DNA of 12,755 bases from JAQVWU01 sp964628455. Lineage in GTDB: Bacteria > Bacillota > Clostridia > Oscillospirales > CAG-272. Position numbers and translations under genes: made by a program. How positions within the stretch are numbered: position 1 is the first letter of the stretch; each line of letters begins with the position of its first letter. Shown here piece after piece: positions 1-6,982 of this stretch. The stretch is from assembly GCA_964628455.1 (NCBI GenBank), contig CAZVPD010000110.1:1-12755 (forward strand). Direction: 5' to 3'. The notes under the pieces are model-generated. The model searched no databases. It was not told the DNA's origin and worked only from the letters and a program-made list of their open reading frames with translations.

Positions 1-90
1 CATGCATACTAACAGTATATCTTTACTGGGGTGCAGTTAATTTTACATTCTGCCCGGCTTTTTATGCCTGCACTTCGGGACTGAAACATA

Positions 91-119
91 TTGACAACTT
101 TCACAAATTGAATTATAAT
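91..119 (+). promoter_or_regulatory. consensus SigA/sigma-70 promoter for the ABC exporter operon
   Basis: A perfect -35 box TTGACA (91-96) is followed after exactly 17 bases by a perfect -10 box TATAAT (114-119). Transcription should start near 126, giving a leader of about 85 bases before the ATG at 212. The leader contains a possible long-loop stem, CTGCCG (141-146) with CGGCAG (178-183). It probably drives the three plus-strand genes to 4356, since no other clear promoter was seen in the short gaps between them. Confidence 0.85.
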
Positions 120-211
120 AGACCAATGAATCTGTTCTGCCTGCCGGATGGTTCTTTTGGTTTTCTGATAGGATATGCGGCAGACCATAAAAATTGAAAG
201 GTAAATATGAA

Positions 212-1948
212 ATGCTCAGACGCTTTATAGCCTATTATAAAACGCACAGGCTTATTTTTACATTTGATATGGCTGCTTCGCTGATGATAGCCGTCATCGG
301 TTTGTTTTATCCGATCCTCACGAGAAAAATGCTGAACGACCTGATACCGGATAAACAGATAAGGTTATTGGTTGTTTTCGGTTTCCTGCTTCTTTTTGTT
401 TACCTGATGCGCATGCTTCTCCGCTATTATGTCGATTATTACGGTCATGTTGTCGGCGTGCATATGCAGAGCGAAATGAGAAGGGACCTGTTCAACAAAC
501 TCGAGTCGCTGCCGTTTTCTTATTATGACGACAATGAGACAGGCAAAATCATGTCGCGCATGACGAACGATCTGATGAATGTCAGCGAGCTTGCGCATCA
601 CGGACCCGAAACCCTTTTGATTTCCGGTATCATGATCATCGGTTCGGTCATATATCTTTCCACGATCGATCTGCTGCTGACGCTTATCATTTTTTGCTGC
701 GTTCCGTTTCTGGTCGCTGTGTCTGTTCCTCTCCGTAAAAGAATGAGCGAGGCGTTTACGGAATCCAGAAAAAACATCGCTTTGATCAACAGTTCCCTGG
801 AATCTTCGATATCGGGCATACGCGTGACCAAAGCGTTTACCAATGAAAAAAAAGAGGAAGAAAAATTCCAGGTCAGCAACAATGCTTTTGTCAGCTCCAG
901 AATGAAAGCCTATAAGGCTATGGCGCAGTTTTTCTGTTCGACGTCGTTTATTACCGATGTTTTCAATGTGATCATTTTAGTGGCAGGCGGTATTTTTATC
1001 TCCGAAGGCCGCATCAGCGCGGGCGATTACGCCACCTTTATCATCTCCGTAAACCTGTTTATTTCTCCCGTGTCGAATTTAATCGGATTTATCGAACAAT
1101 TTCAGGACGGTGTGACCGGTTTTAAACGGTTTGTCGAGGTGATGGACGAAGAACCCGAAAAAGAAAAACCGGATGCCGTGGATATAGGCAAAGCGGAAGG
1201 CAGGATCGAGTTCAAAGACGTCTCGTTCGCTTATGATGAGACAAAAGGGGTGCTGAACCATATCGATTTGACGATTGAGCCGGGTCGGAAGATCGCACTC
1301 GTCGGCCCTTCGGGCGGCGGTAAAACGACCATATGCCACCTGATCCCCGGATTTTATAAAGTGACCGGCGGGAAAATTCTGATCGACGGACATGATATCG
1401 ATCATATAACCTATCGTTCGCTGAGGCAGAATATCGGGATCGTTCAGCAGGATGTCTTCCTGTTCAACGGAACCATTCGTGAAAATATTCTGTACGGCCG
1501 GCTGGATGCGACGGAAGACGAAATGATTCTGGCGGCCAAAAGGGCGAACATACACGATTATGTCTCATCTCTTGTAAACGGTTATGAAACCGAAATCGGT
1601 GAAAGAGGGATAAAACTCTCGGGCGGGCAGAAGCAGAGGATTTCCATCGCGAGGGTTTTTCTGAAAGATCCCGCCATTTTGATCCTGGATGAAGCGACGA
1701 GTGCGCTGGACAACACGACGGAAATATACATACAGGAAGCCTTGGATGAGTTGTGCAGCGGACGGACCACCCTGATCGTGGCTCATCGGCTTTCGACGAT
1801 CCGGACCGCGGATGAGATTGCGGTGATATCCGAAGGGAATATCATACAGAAAGGAACTCATGCCGAATTGCTGAGAACAGGCGGGATCTATAAGGATCTG
1901 TATTCGCTTCAGTTCAGGTCAAGCGACCGTATCGGGTTCCTGGCCTGA
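212..1948 (+). CDS. ABC exporter half-transporter (fused permease and ATPase)
   Basis: A 578-residue ABC exporter subunit of the MsbA/LmrA/BmrA type, with a transmembrane domain (about residues 1-305) followed by a nucleotide-binding domain (about 330-575). It would act in the cytoplasmic membrane as a homo- or heterodimer, coupling ATP hydrolysis to substrate movement, usually export. In the ATPase: A-loop Tyr in FAYDE (~341), Walker A GPSGGGKT (365-372), Q-loop in VQQDVF (~413), signature LSGGQ (469-473), Walker B ILILDE with catalytic Glu494, D-loop SALD, and switch His525 in AHRLST. All catalytic residues are intact. An in-frame TTG at 194 would add six residues, but AAAGG at 197-201 lies about 10 bases before the ATG at 212 and favours that start. 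No partner half-transporter is adjacent, so a homodimer is plausible. The substrate (drug, lipid or peptide) cannot be told from sequence. The next gene starts 58 bases downstream. Confidence 0.93.
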   Translation: MLRRFIAYYKTHRLIFTFDMAASLMIAVIGLFYPILTRKMLNDLIPDKQIRLLVVFGFLLLFVYLMRMLLRYYVDYYGHVVGVHMQSEMRRDLFNKLESLPFSYYDDNETGKIMSRMTNDLMNVSELAHHGPETLLISGIMIIGSVIYLSTIDLLLTLIIFCCVPFLVAVSVPLRKRMSEAFTESRKNIALINSSLESSISGIRVTKAFTNEKKEEEKFQVSNNAFVSSRMKAYKAMAQFFCSTSFITDVFNVIILVAGGIFISEGRISAGDYATFIISVNLFISPVSNLIGFIEQFQDGVTGFKRFVEVMDEEPEKEKPDAVDIGKAEGRIEFKDVSFAYDETKGVLNHIDLTIEPGRKIALVGPSGGGKTTICHLIPGFYKVTGGKILIDGHDIDHITYRSLRQNIGIVQQDVFLFNGTIRENILYGRLDATEDEMILAAKRANIHDYVSSLVNGYETEIGERGIKLSGGQKQRISIARVFLKDPAILILDEATSALDNTTEIYIQEALDELCSGRTTLIVAHRLSTIRTADEIAVISEGNIIQKGTHAELLRTGGIYKDLYSLQFRSSDRIGFLA

Positions 1949-2006
1949 AGCTGTCGGTCATGATGATTTTCGTTTTTATGGGACGGGTCGGAGGAGGGAC
2001 ACACGC

Positions 2007-3278
2007 ATGCCGTATACGGAAAAAGAACGAAGTATTGAGGTCGCGGGCGAATATGATGTCATAGTGGCAGGATCGGGGCCTTCGGGGATCGCCGCTGCCG
2101 TTTCTGCCGCAAGGCAGGGAGCAAAAACCTTGCTGATCGAATGCAGCGGTTCGGTCGGAGGGATATCGACATCGGGACTGATGAGCCATTTTACGGGCAG
2201 CGTCGACAGTAAGCTCTTCCGGGAAATTTTGCGCCGTGCGGCGGATAAAAATACTTTAAAAGACACGGATAATACCGTGATCGACCCGGAACTGCTCGGG
2301 ATCACCTATCTGGAAATGCTTCTCGAATGTGATGTCCGGATATTGCTCTGCACGCTTGTCTGCGGCGTCATGAAGGAAGGGAATAAGGTCACCGGTGTGA
2401 TCACGGAAAGCAAAAGCGGGCGCAGAGCTTTTCTTGGGGAAGCGGTGATTGACTGTACGGGTGACGGTGACGCGGCGGCTTACAGCGGTGCGGAGTTTTT
2501 CAAGGGCAGGGAATCGGACGGTCTGATGCAGCCGGCCACGCTGATGTTTAAGGTTGGCGGAGTTGATTATGAAAGAGCGGTTTTCCCGGGATCTTTTGAG
2601 ACTCTGGTCGAGACAGGAAAAGGCGAGCTTCAGGCTTTGGCGAAGGAAAAACTGCCTGCGCCTGCGGGGCATGTGCTTCTATATCGTTCGACACTTCCGG
2701 GGATCGTTACATGCAATATGACCAACTGCACCGGCATTGACGGCACCAAAGCGGAGGACCTTACCAAAGCGGAGATCGTCTGCAGAAGCCAGATGATTCC
2801 CATCGTGAATTTTTTGCGGGAATTTGTTCCGGGTTACGAAAACTGCTGTATCATCAGCGCGGCTTCGATGATCGGCATTCGCGAAACGCGGCACTTTAAA
2901 GGGGTCCGGCAGATCAATGAAAAGGATATCCTTACGGCTCGTATGTTCGGCGACTGGGTTGTCCGCGGCGCTTATTTTAATTTTGATGTGCATAATATGA
3001 CCGGTTCCGGACTGGATAAAACAGGGGTTCAGCATCATTTCGGACAACGCGGCGGCTACACCATCCCGTACGGCTGTCTGGTGCCCGAAAAGATCGACGG
3101 TCTGCTTTTGTCGGGACGCAATATTTCGGGTACTCATATGGCTCATTCTAACTTCCGTGTCATGCCGATCTGCGTCGGTATCGGCGAAGCGGCAGGCACG
3201 GCGGCTGCTTTCGCTGTCCGCAGATCCGTGCGCTTAAGGGACCTTGATGTGAAAGAGATCCAGTCGGCTCTTATCTGA
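2007..3278 (+). CDS. FAD-dependent oxidoreductase (FAD_oxidored-type flavoprotein)
   Basis: A soluble flavoprotein of 423 residues. The N-terminus carries a Rossmann dinucleotide-binding motif GSGPSG (22-27) followed by an acidic residue (Glu45) that would hold the FAD ribose. A second family signature, IDCTGDGDAAAYSGAEF (148-164), and the C-terminal stretch with PYGCLVP and LLLSGRNISGTHMAHS (about 352-382) are typical of the FAD_oxidored family (PF12831). This large, mostly uncharacterised family is common in Clostridia, often beside sugar or methyl-transfer genes. The start is supported by a GGAGGAGGG ribosome binding site around 1990-1998. It lies 58 bases after the ABC exporter and 40 bases before the URO-D family gene, suggesting one operon. 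No signal peptide or membrane segment is seen. The substrate is unknown. The flavoprotein assignment is secure; the reaction is not. Confidence 0.88.
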   Translation: MPYTEKERSIEVAGEYDVIVAGSGPSGIAAAVSAARQGAKTLLIECSGSVGGISTSGLMSHFTGSVDSKLFREILRRAADKNTLKDTDNTVIDPELLGITYLEMLLECDVRILLCTLVCGVMKEGNKVTGVITESKSGRRAFLGEAVIDCTGDGDAAAYSGAEFFKGRESDGLMQPATLMFKVGGVDYERAVFPGSFETLVETGKGELQALAKEKLPAPAGHVLLYRSTLPGIVTCNMTNCTGIDGTKAEDLTKAEIVCRSQMIPIVNFLREFVPGYENCCIISAASMIGIRETRHFKGVRQINEKDILTARMFGDWVVRGAYFNFDVHNMTGSGLDKTGVQHHFGQRGGYTIPYGCLVPEKIDGLLLSGRNISGTHMAHSNFRVMPICVGIGEAAGTAAAFAVRRSVRLRDLDVKEIQSALI

Positions 3279-3318
3279 TTTTTAATCGTGATCATAAAAT
3301 GATCGGGAGGAAAGCGTT

Positions 3319-4356
3319 ATGACGCCTAAAGAACGTGTATATTCGGTCCTGCTTCGCAATGAGATCCCGGATAAAGTTCCGTTTACCGTTTATGAATGCA
3401 TGCTGCAGGGATTTCCCTATGAACGGGAAATCCTTGACATGGGCGCGTGCATCGTCAAGCGGATAAGTTCCGCGCGGATACATTGTCCGAACGTAAAATA
3501 TTCATCCGAGGCCATTGTAAAAGACGGAATAAATTATAACAGGAATGTTATTTCAACGCCGTACGGAGACCTGACTTCCCTGACGCAGCCCGCCGGCTTT
3601 ACGACCTGGACGCGCGAACATCTGTTCAAATCGCCGGATGATTATAAAAAATTTGCTTTTTTATACAATGACATGCAGATATCCGATCAGTATGCTTCTC
3701 TCGGCGAATTTGTAAAGCTCGATGAAGAAAATCCGAATTTCGTCATACGCGACGATATCGGACTCGAACCGATACAGAAGATGATCAATGACTTCGGAAC
3801 CATGGAATTCTGTTATGAGTGGATGGATAATCGCGACGAAATTTTAAAACTGTATGATATCCTATGCGGCAAAATGTCGCAGATTTACCCGATTATCGCA
3901 AAGTCGCCGTTTAAATTCAGCAACTACGGCGGAAATGTCACGCCCGAAATTATCGGAAGAAGTGTTTTTGAAAATTATTATCTGCCCGTATACGCGGAGG
4001 CATGCGAGGTTTTTCACAGGGAAGGCAAAAAAATCGGCGTGCATTTTGATGCCGATAATAAGACTATTATGGATTTAATCGGAAGCACAAGCCTTGATTA
4101 TATCGAGGCATACGATTTAACCAACAGTCCGTCGATTCCCGAAGCAGAAAAATATTTTAAAGGCAAAGTATTATGGCTGAATTGGCCGAGTGGGTGGCAG
4201 CTTCATTCCGAAAATGAAATAATCAGTGACACTAAAAATATTATCGAATCCGTCGGTTCAAAAAACAGATTTATAATCGGGATAACCGAAGATATACCGT
4301 ATGATATACATAAAAGGAATCTGCAGGCGATATTGACTGCCGTGAATGCTTTTTGA
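3319..4356 (+). CDS. uroporphyrinogen decarboxylase superfamily protein (not HemE)
   Basis: A 345-residue protein of the URO-D/MtaA-type superfamily (PF01208). It opens with the typical MTPKERVYSVLLRNEIPDKVP start, and later has the barrel-strand region GVHFDADNK (240-248), a LDYIEAYDLT segment (259-268) and a C-terminal GITEDIP (321-327). The arginine-rich substrate-binding motif near the N-terminus of true uroporphyrinogen decarboxylase is absent, so haem synthesis is unlikely. The metal-binding His-x-Cys motif of methyltransferases such as MtaA/CmuA is not intact either: only His242 of the HFDAD segment resembles it. It is best described as a divergent member, possibly in methyl-group transfer or an unknown reaction. 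Its ribosome binding site GGGAGGA lies about 3304-3310. It follows the FAD oxidoreductase by 40 bases, so the two may act on the same compound, which is inference. A terminator follows at 4401. Confidence 0.82.
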   Translation: MTPKERVYSVLLRNEIPDKVPFTVYECMLQGFPYEREILDMGACIVKRISSARIHCPNVKYSSEAIVKDGINYNRNVISTPYGDLTSLTQPAGFTTWTREHLFKSPDDYKKFAFLYNDMQISDQYASLGEFVKLDEENPNFVIRDDIGLEPIQKMINDFGTMEFCYEWMDNRDEILKLYDILCGKMSQIYPIIAKSPFKFSNYGGNVTPEIIGRSVFENYYLPVYAEACEVFHREGKKIGVHFDADNKTIMDLIGSTSLDYIEAYDLTNSPSIPEAEKYFKGKVLWLNWPSGWQLHSENEIISDTKNIIESVGSKNRFIIGITEDIPYDIHKRNLQAILTAVNAF

Positions 4357-4400
4357 ACAGTATTGTTTTTTATTATTTCGCTTCCGCTGTTTTTACCATA

Positions 4401-4440
4401 AATGACCCCGCCTGTTTTTTAAAGGCGGAGTCATTTTATT
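4401..4440 (+). terminator. intrinsic terminator between convergent genes
   Basis: AATGACCCCGCCT (4401-4413) pairs with AGGCGGAGTCATT (4423-4435), a 13-base stem with one mismatch and a 9-base loop, followed by a T-rich tail. It ends the plus-strand operon. The same stem could also stop minus-strand transcription from the heliorhodopsin gene, although the T-run on that side is poorer. Confidence 0.85.
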
Positions 4441-4475
4441 TTCGTTATTGACCTCAAAAAGGTCTGTATATCATT

Positions 4476-5255
4476 TTAGGGCTGCATCGCTCCGAAAAGA
4501 ACGAGCCAGGCAAGCAATGATTTGGCTATAAGACTGAGAACGATATATGTTCTTTCTCCGTAAAGGTAGTCTTTCCATTTTCCGACGCGTTTATATTGAA
4601 GTATCATGTTAATCGGGAATGTATTAAAAGCCACAAAATATGTTCCCACGATCGCCCAGACGAACCAGGGGACATCACCGAAATTGCCTGTACCGAACAT
4701 ATAAAGAAAAATTGCGATCCAGGGAGCGATACCTGCCGCAGAACCCCAGACAAAGGGCCCCCAGTTTACTTTTACTTTCTCTGTTCCTGCATTGATCTGT
4801 TCCATATCCAGACCGAAAAGATTCATTGACGCGTTCACAATAAAAATCAGAATCAGCGATGCGATATCATAAATACCGAATAAAGTGCTGATTAATACTA
4901 TCATGACAGAAGATGAAAGGGCATATTCAAACCAGCGGAATTGGTTGATTCCCTTTTTCAAATCATTGGTATACTTTTCATTCGATAAATAAATCATGCC
5001 GTGCGCGGCTGCTGATATTAAAAGAAAAGAGGCTACCAAAATGCCAAACGGCAATTCAAACAGATCTTTACTCGAAGTCTCGAGAGATTTGGTCAGAGGG
5101 TTAAATTCCAGAAAAAACTGGGTGATTGTCGGCTTAAACTGCGCGATCTTCTGAATGACGGTTGTCGCCAGAAACAGCATGATGATGCCCTGCACAAGGT
5201 GTAACGCTCCCATGATAAGATTAAACGTTCTCAATTTTTTCAATGCATTTTCCAT
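4476..5255 (-). CDS. heliorhodopsin
   Basis: A 259-residue, seven-helix retinal protein of the heliorhodopsin family (type-3 rhodopsins). Family hallmarks read directly: helix 3 RWFEYALSSSVMIVLI with the probable Schiff-base counterion Glu110; helix 4 NASMNLFG (141-148); helix 7 GERTYIVLSLIAKSLLAW with the retinal-binding Lys245 and Ser241 one turn before it; and helix 1 and 2 histidines His19 and His85, matching the conserved His pair of heliorhodopsin 48C12. Helices fall roughly at 10-32, 68-90, 107-128, 131-149, 168-188, 195-218 and 236-256. Heliorhodopsins are known to sit with the N-terminus inside, to have a slow photocycle and generally not to pump ions, so a light-sensing or light-switched role is likely. 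The start has an excellent AAAGGAGA site (5264-5271) 8 bases upstream. It has its own promoter yet lies downstream of DUF2177, DUF1475 and DUF1295 genes on the same strand. No retinal-synthesis gene is in the window. Confidence 0.95.
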   Translation of the reverse strand: MENALKKLRTFNLIMGALHLVQGIIMLFLATTVIQKIAQFKPTITQFFLEFNPLTKSLETSSKDLFELPFGILVASFLLISAAAHGMIYLSNEKYTNDLKKGINQFRWFEYALSSSVMIVLISTLFGIYDIASLILIFIVNASMNLFGLDMEQINAGTEKVKVNWGPFVWGSAAGIAPWIAIFLYMFGTGNFGDVPWFVWAIVGTYFVAFNTFPINMILQYKRVGKWKDYLYGERTYIVLSLIAKSLLAWLVLFGAMQP

Positions 5256-5298
5256 TATACCGATCTCCTTTAAAATTTATAAATTTTTTATACAACAT

Positions 5299-5307
5299 AT
5301 TATATCA
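5299..5307 (-). promoter_or_regulatory. extended -10 promoter upstream of heliorhodopsin
   Basis: On the minus strand TGATATAAT forms an extended -10 element (TG at 5306-5307, TATAAT at 5304-5299). Transcription would start near 5292, giving a leader of about 37 bases before the ATG. No convincing -35 box lies 16-18 bases upstream, as expected for an extended -10 promoter or an activator-dependent one. The 160-base gap to DUF2177 is very AT-rich and holds no other gene. Confidence 0.55.
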
Positions 5308-5415
5308 TTTAAAAGCAAACCAAAAAAGATAATTGCCTTTTTCGTTTTCTTGTTTCAACACACGAGATACCACAAATTTTCTGTCTTTGATGTATTTATT
5401 TCGCTTATTGATAAT

Positions 5416-5817
5416 TTATAACAAGATTAAAATTAAACTATAACCGGCGAATGATGTAACCGCGGACAAAACCGAACCCCAGATCAAATCGATGACCGAG
5501 AGTTTCAGAGGCCATTCTTTGACGGTCGCGAGGTTGGTCAGGTCATAGGTCGCATAGGATATCAGTCCGAACAGAGCGCCTGCCATCAGGGCATACAGGG
5601 CTTTGCCTGCCGCCAAAGCGGGATTGACGACGAAAAACATCAGTCCGAAGATATACAGCAGATAAAAAACCACTGCGGCGGGGAGGTTCGGGTTTTTTTT
5701 CATCAGGTAACCGAGCATTCTGTTGTAAAACTTTTTTGCGATAAAACCGATCCAGGCTATATCCAGAACAAGAAAAACCGCAAGCAGTATCAGATAGCCG
5801 AGAATATTTTTTGTCAT
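5416..5817 (-). CDS. DUF2177 family membrane protein
   Basis: A small integral membrane protein of 133 residues, with about four hydrophobic helices (about 5-27, 48-68, 72-92, 108-132). It shows the DUF2177 (PF09945) pattern: LDIAWIG near the N-terminus (18-24), then YDLTNLATVKEWP (91-103) and IDLIWGSVLS (109-118). The biochemical role of the family is unknown. Its start is one base after the stop of the DUF1475-like gene and has only a weak ribosome binding site (GAAAGATG), so translation is probably coupled to the upstream gene. From memory, DUF2177 genes in other bacteria often occur beside DUF1295, cyclopropane-fatty-acid-synthase-like or photo-oxidative-stress genes, which would suit a membrane-lipid role. 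That link is inference here. The heliorhodopsin lies 160 bases downstream. Confidence 0.85.
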   Translation of the reverse strand: MTKNILGYLILLAVFLVLDIAWIGFIAKKFYNRMLGYLMKKNPNLPAAVVFYLLYIFGLMFFVVNPALAAGKALYALMAGALFGLISYATYDLTNLATVKEWPLKLSVIDLIWGSVLSAVTSFAGYSLILILL

Positions 5818-5818
5818 A

Positions 5819-6166
5819 TCAGTTCATCTTTCTGCTGCCGGACAGCAATTTTTTAATATCCGAGCCGGAGTTTCTGAATGCCAGAAACATATAAAGGCAG
5901 ATGGCCATACTTCCGCCCAGCATGATCGCGAAAAACCAGAGGATGCTTTTGGGTAGCGAATTTTCGCGAAATGCAACCCATACGAAGAAAACGGCAAATG
6001 CGATGTATATGTCGATAAACGTAAATCTGCCCCAATACATCTCAAGCATGATCGACCCTTCGGTTAAAATATCATATGCCGCGACGCCGTATACGATGGA
6101 AGCCAGTAGAGCCAAAAACCCTATAAAAAAGACGGTTTGGGCAAATATGAAAATTTTTTTATTCAT
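5819..6166 (-). CDS. small membrane protein, DUF1475-like
   Basis: A 115-residue membrane protein with three predicted helices (about 7-30, 46-66, 75-96) and a basic, polar C-terminal tail (about 97-115) presumably in the cytoplasm. The central stretch YWGRFTFIDIYIAFAVFFVW, with an acidic residue inside a helix, and the following WILWFF-like helix resemble DUF1475 (PF07343) proteins; I assign this from memory with moderate confidence. Function unknown. Its ATG overlaps the stop of the DUF1295 gene in an ATGA arrangement (6163-6166), and it has an AAAGGA site 8 bases upstream. Its stop is one base before DUF2177, so the three genes are one tightly coupled translational unit. This suggests that the products form a complex or act in one pathway in the membrane. 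Confidence 0.75.
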   Translation of the reverse strand: MNKKIFIFAQTVFFIGFLALLASIVYGVAAYDILTEGSIMLEMYWGRFTFIDIYIAFAVFFVWVAFRENSLPKSILWFFAIMLGGSMAICLYMFLAFRNSGSDIKKLLSGSRKMN

Positions 6167-6939
6167 TTGGCCGGTCCTTTCGGAAACCAGGGGATAAAAA
6201 TACTCGTTCTTTTTTTATATTCTTCGAACCCCGGTTTTTTGGCAAGGTTTTTTTCGAGCATCGGGACGCCGGAAACATACCTGAGCATGAAAGTGATGGT
6301 GACCGGACTTATAACGGTAAACAACGGCGCTTTGCAGGAAACGGCGATGAAGAACAATCCCCACCACATGACGGCTTCTCCGAAATAATTCGGATGCCTT
6401 GTGTATCTCCATAAACCGGTGCTGATGATCTTGCCTCTGTTTGCGGGGTCCTGTATGAATTTCTTCAGTTGACGGTCTCCCACGGCTTCAAAGATAAAAC
6501 CGATGATCCAGACAAGGATCCCGGCAATAAACAAAGGAAGGTATTTTATTTCGTCGGATCCGTTTATATACAGAAAAGAAAGCGAGACGAGAAACATGAT
6601 CAGTCCCTGGAATAAAAACAGCTGAAAATAAGAACGGATGTAATAGGACCTGCCCCATTCTTTTCTGAAGTTTGCGTATCGGAAGTCTTCGGGTTTTTTA
6701 TAATTCCTTTTGAATATGTGAAAAGACAGCCTGAGTCCCCAGATACCGACCAGCAATGCGGCGACAGCGGTATGCACGGTGATATTCTGAATAAAACCGG
6801 CAAGAACCAGAATTACAAAACCGAGTCCCCATCCGATATCGACGATGGAGGCGTTTTTTAACAGAAAGGCTGCGATATACCATAGGGTGAAGTATGTAAC
6901 AATAATGACGGGAGCCTGTAAGAACAGATTAAACTCCAT
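6163..6939 (-). CDS. DUF1295 / steroid 5-alpha-reductase-like membrane enzyme
   Basis: A 258-residue polytopic membrane protein of the DUF1295 family (PF06966), related to steroid 5-alpha-reductases and isoprenylcysteine methyltransferases. Seen in order: VDIGWGLGF (33-41), the WGLRLSFHIF helix (67-76), EAVGDRQLKKF (151-161), the probable NADPH-binding motif GLWRYTRHPNYFGE (175-188), GVPMLE (224-229) and EEYKKRTSIFIPW (239-251). About six to seven hydrophobic helices are present. Relatives reduce a double bond in a lipid substrate using NADPH, but the substrate of bacterial DUF1295 proteins is not established; a fatty-acyl or isoprenoid lipid is a reasonable guess. The start has a GGAGA site about 7 bases upstream. 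It begins 43 bases after the stop of the DAK/DegV gene and overlaps the next gene by 4 bases. A perfect palindrome CGCATATGCG (6970-6979) lies in the gap before it. Confidence 0.9.
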   Translation of the reverse strand: MEFNLFLQAPVIIVTYFTLWYIAAFLLKNASIVDIGWGLGFVILVLAGFIQNITVHTAVAALLVGIWGLRLSFHIFKRNYKKPEDFRYANFRKEWGRSYYIRSYFQLFLFQGLIMFLVSLSFLYINGSDEIKYLPLFIAGILVWIIGFIFEAVGDRQLKKFIQDPANRGKIISTGLWRYTRHPNYFGEAVMWWGLFFIAVSCKAPLFTVISPVTITFMLRYVSGVPMLEKNLAKKPGFEEYKKRTSIFIPWFPKGPAK

Positions 6940-6982
6940 GAATTGTCTCCGATCTTTTTTTAATATAAGCGCATATGCGATA

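Noticed and set aside
1..90. GTGCAG (31-36) and CTGCAC (68-73) inverted repeat
   Set aside because: Six bases with a 31-base loop is expected by chance; no T-run or coding context.
1079..1555. A 158-residue reading frame opposite the ABC ATPase
   Set aside because: The opposite strand encodes conserved Walker and signature motifs; this frame has no recognisable features.
3319..4356. Considered HemE, true uroporphyrinogen decarboxylase
   Set aside because: The N-terminal Arg-rich substrate motif of HemE is missing and no other haem gene is nearby.
4476..5255. Considered a type-1 (proton-pump or sensory) rhodopsin
   Set aside because: Helix 3 has the heliorhodopsin RWxEYxLSSSVM pattern with a single Glu counterion instead of the type-1 pump motif, and helix 7 matches heliorhodopsin.
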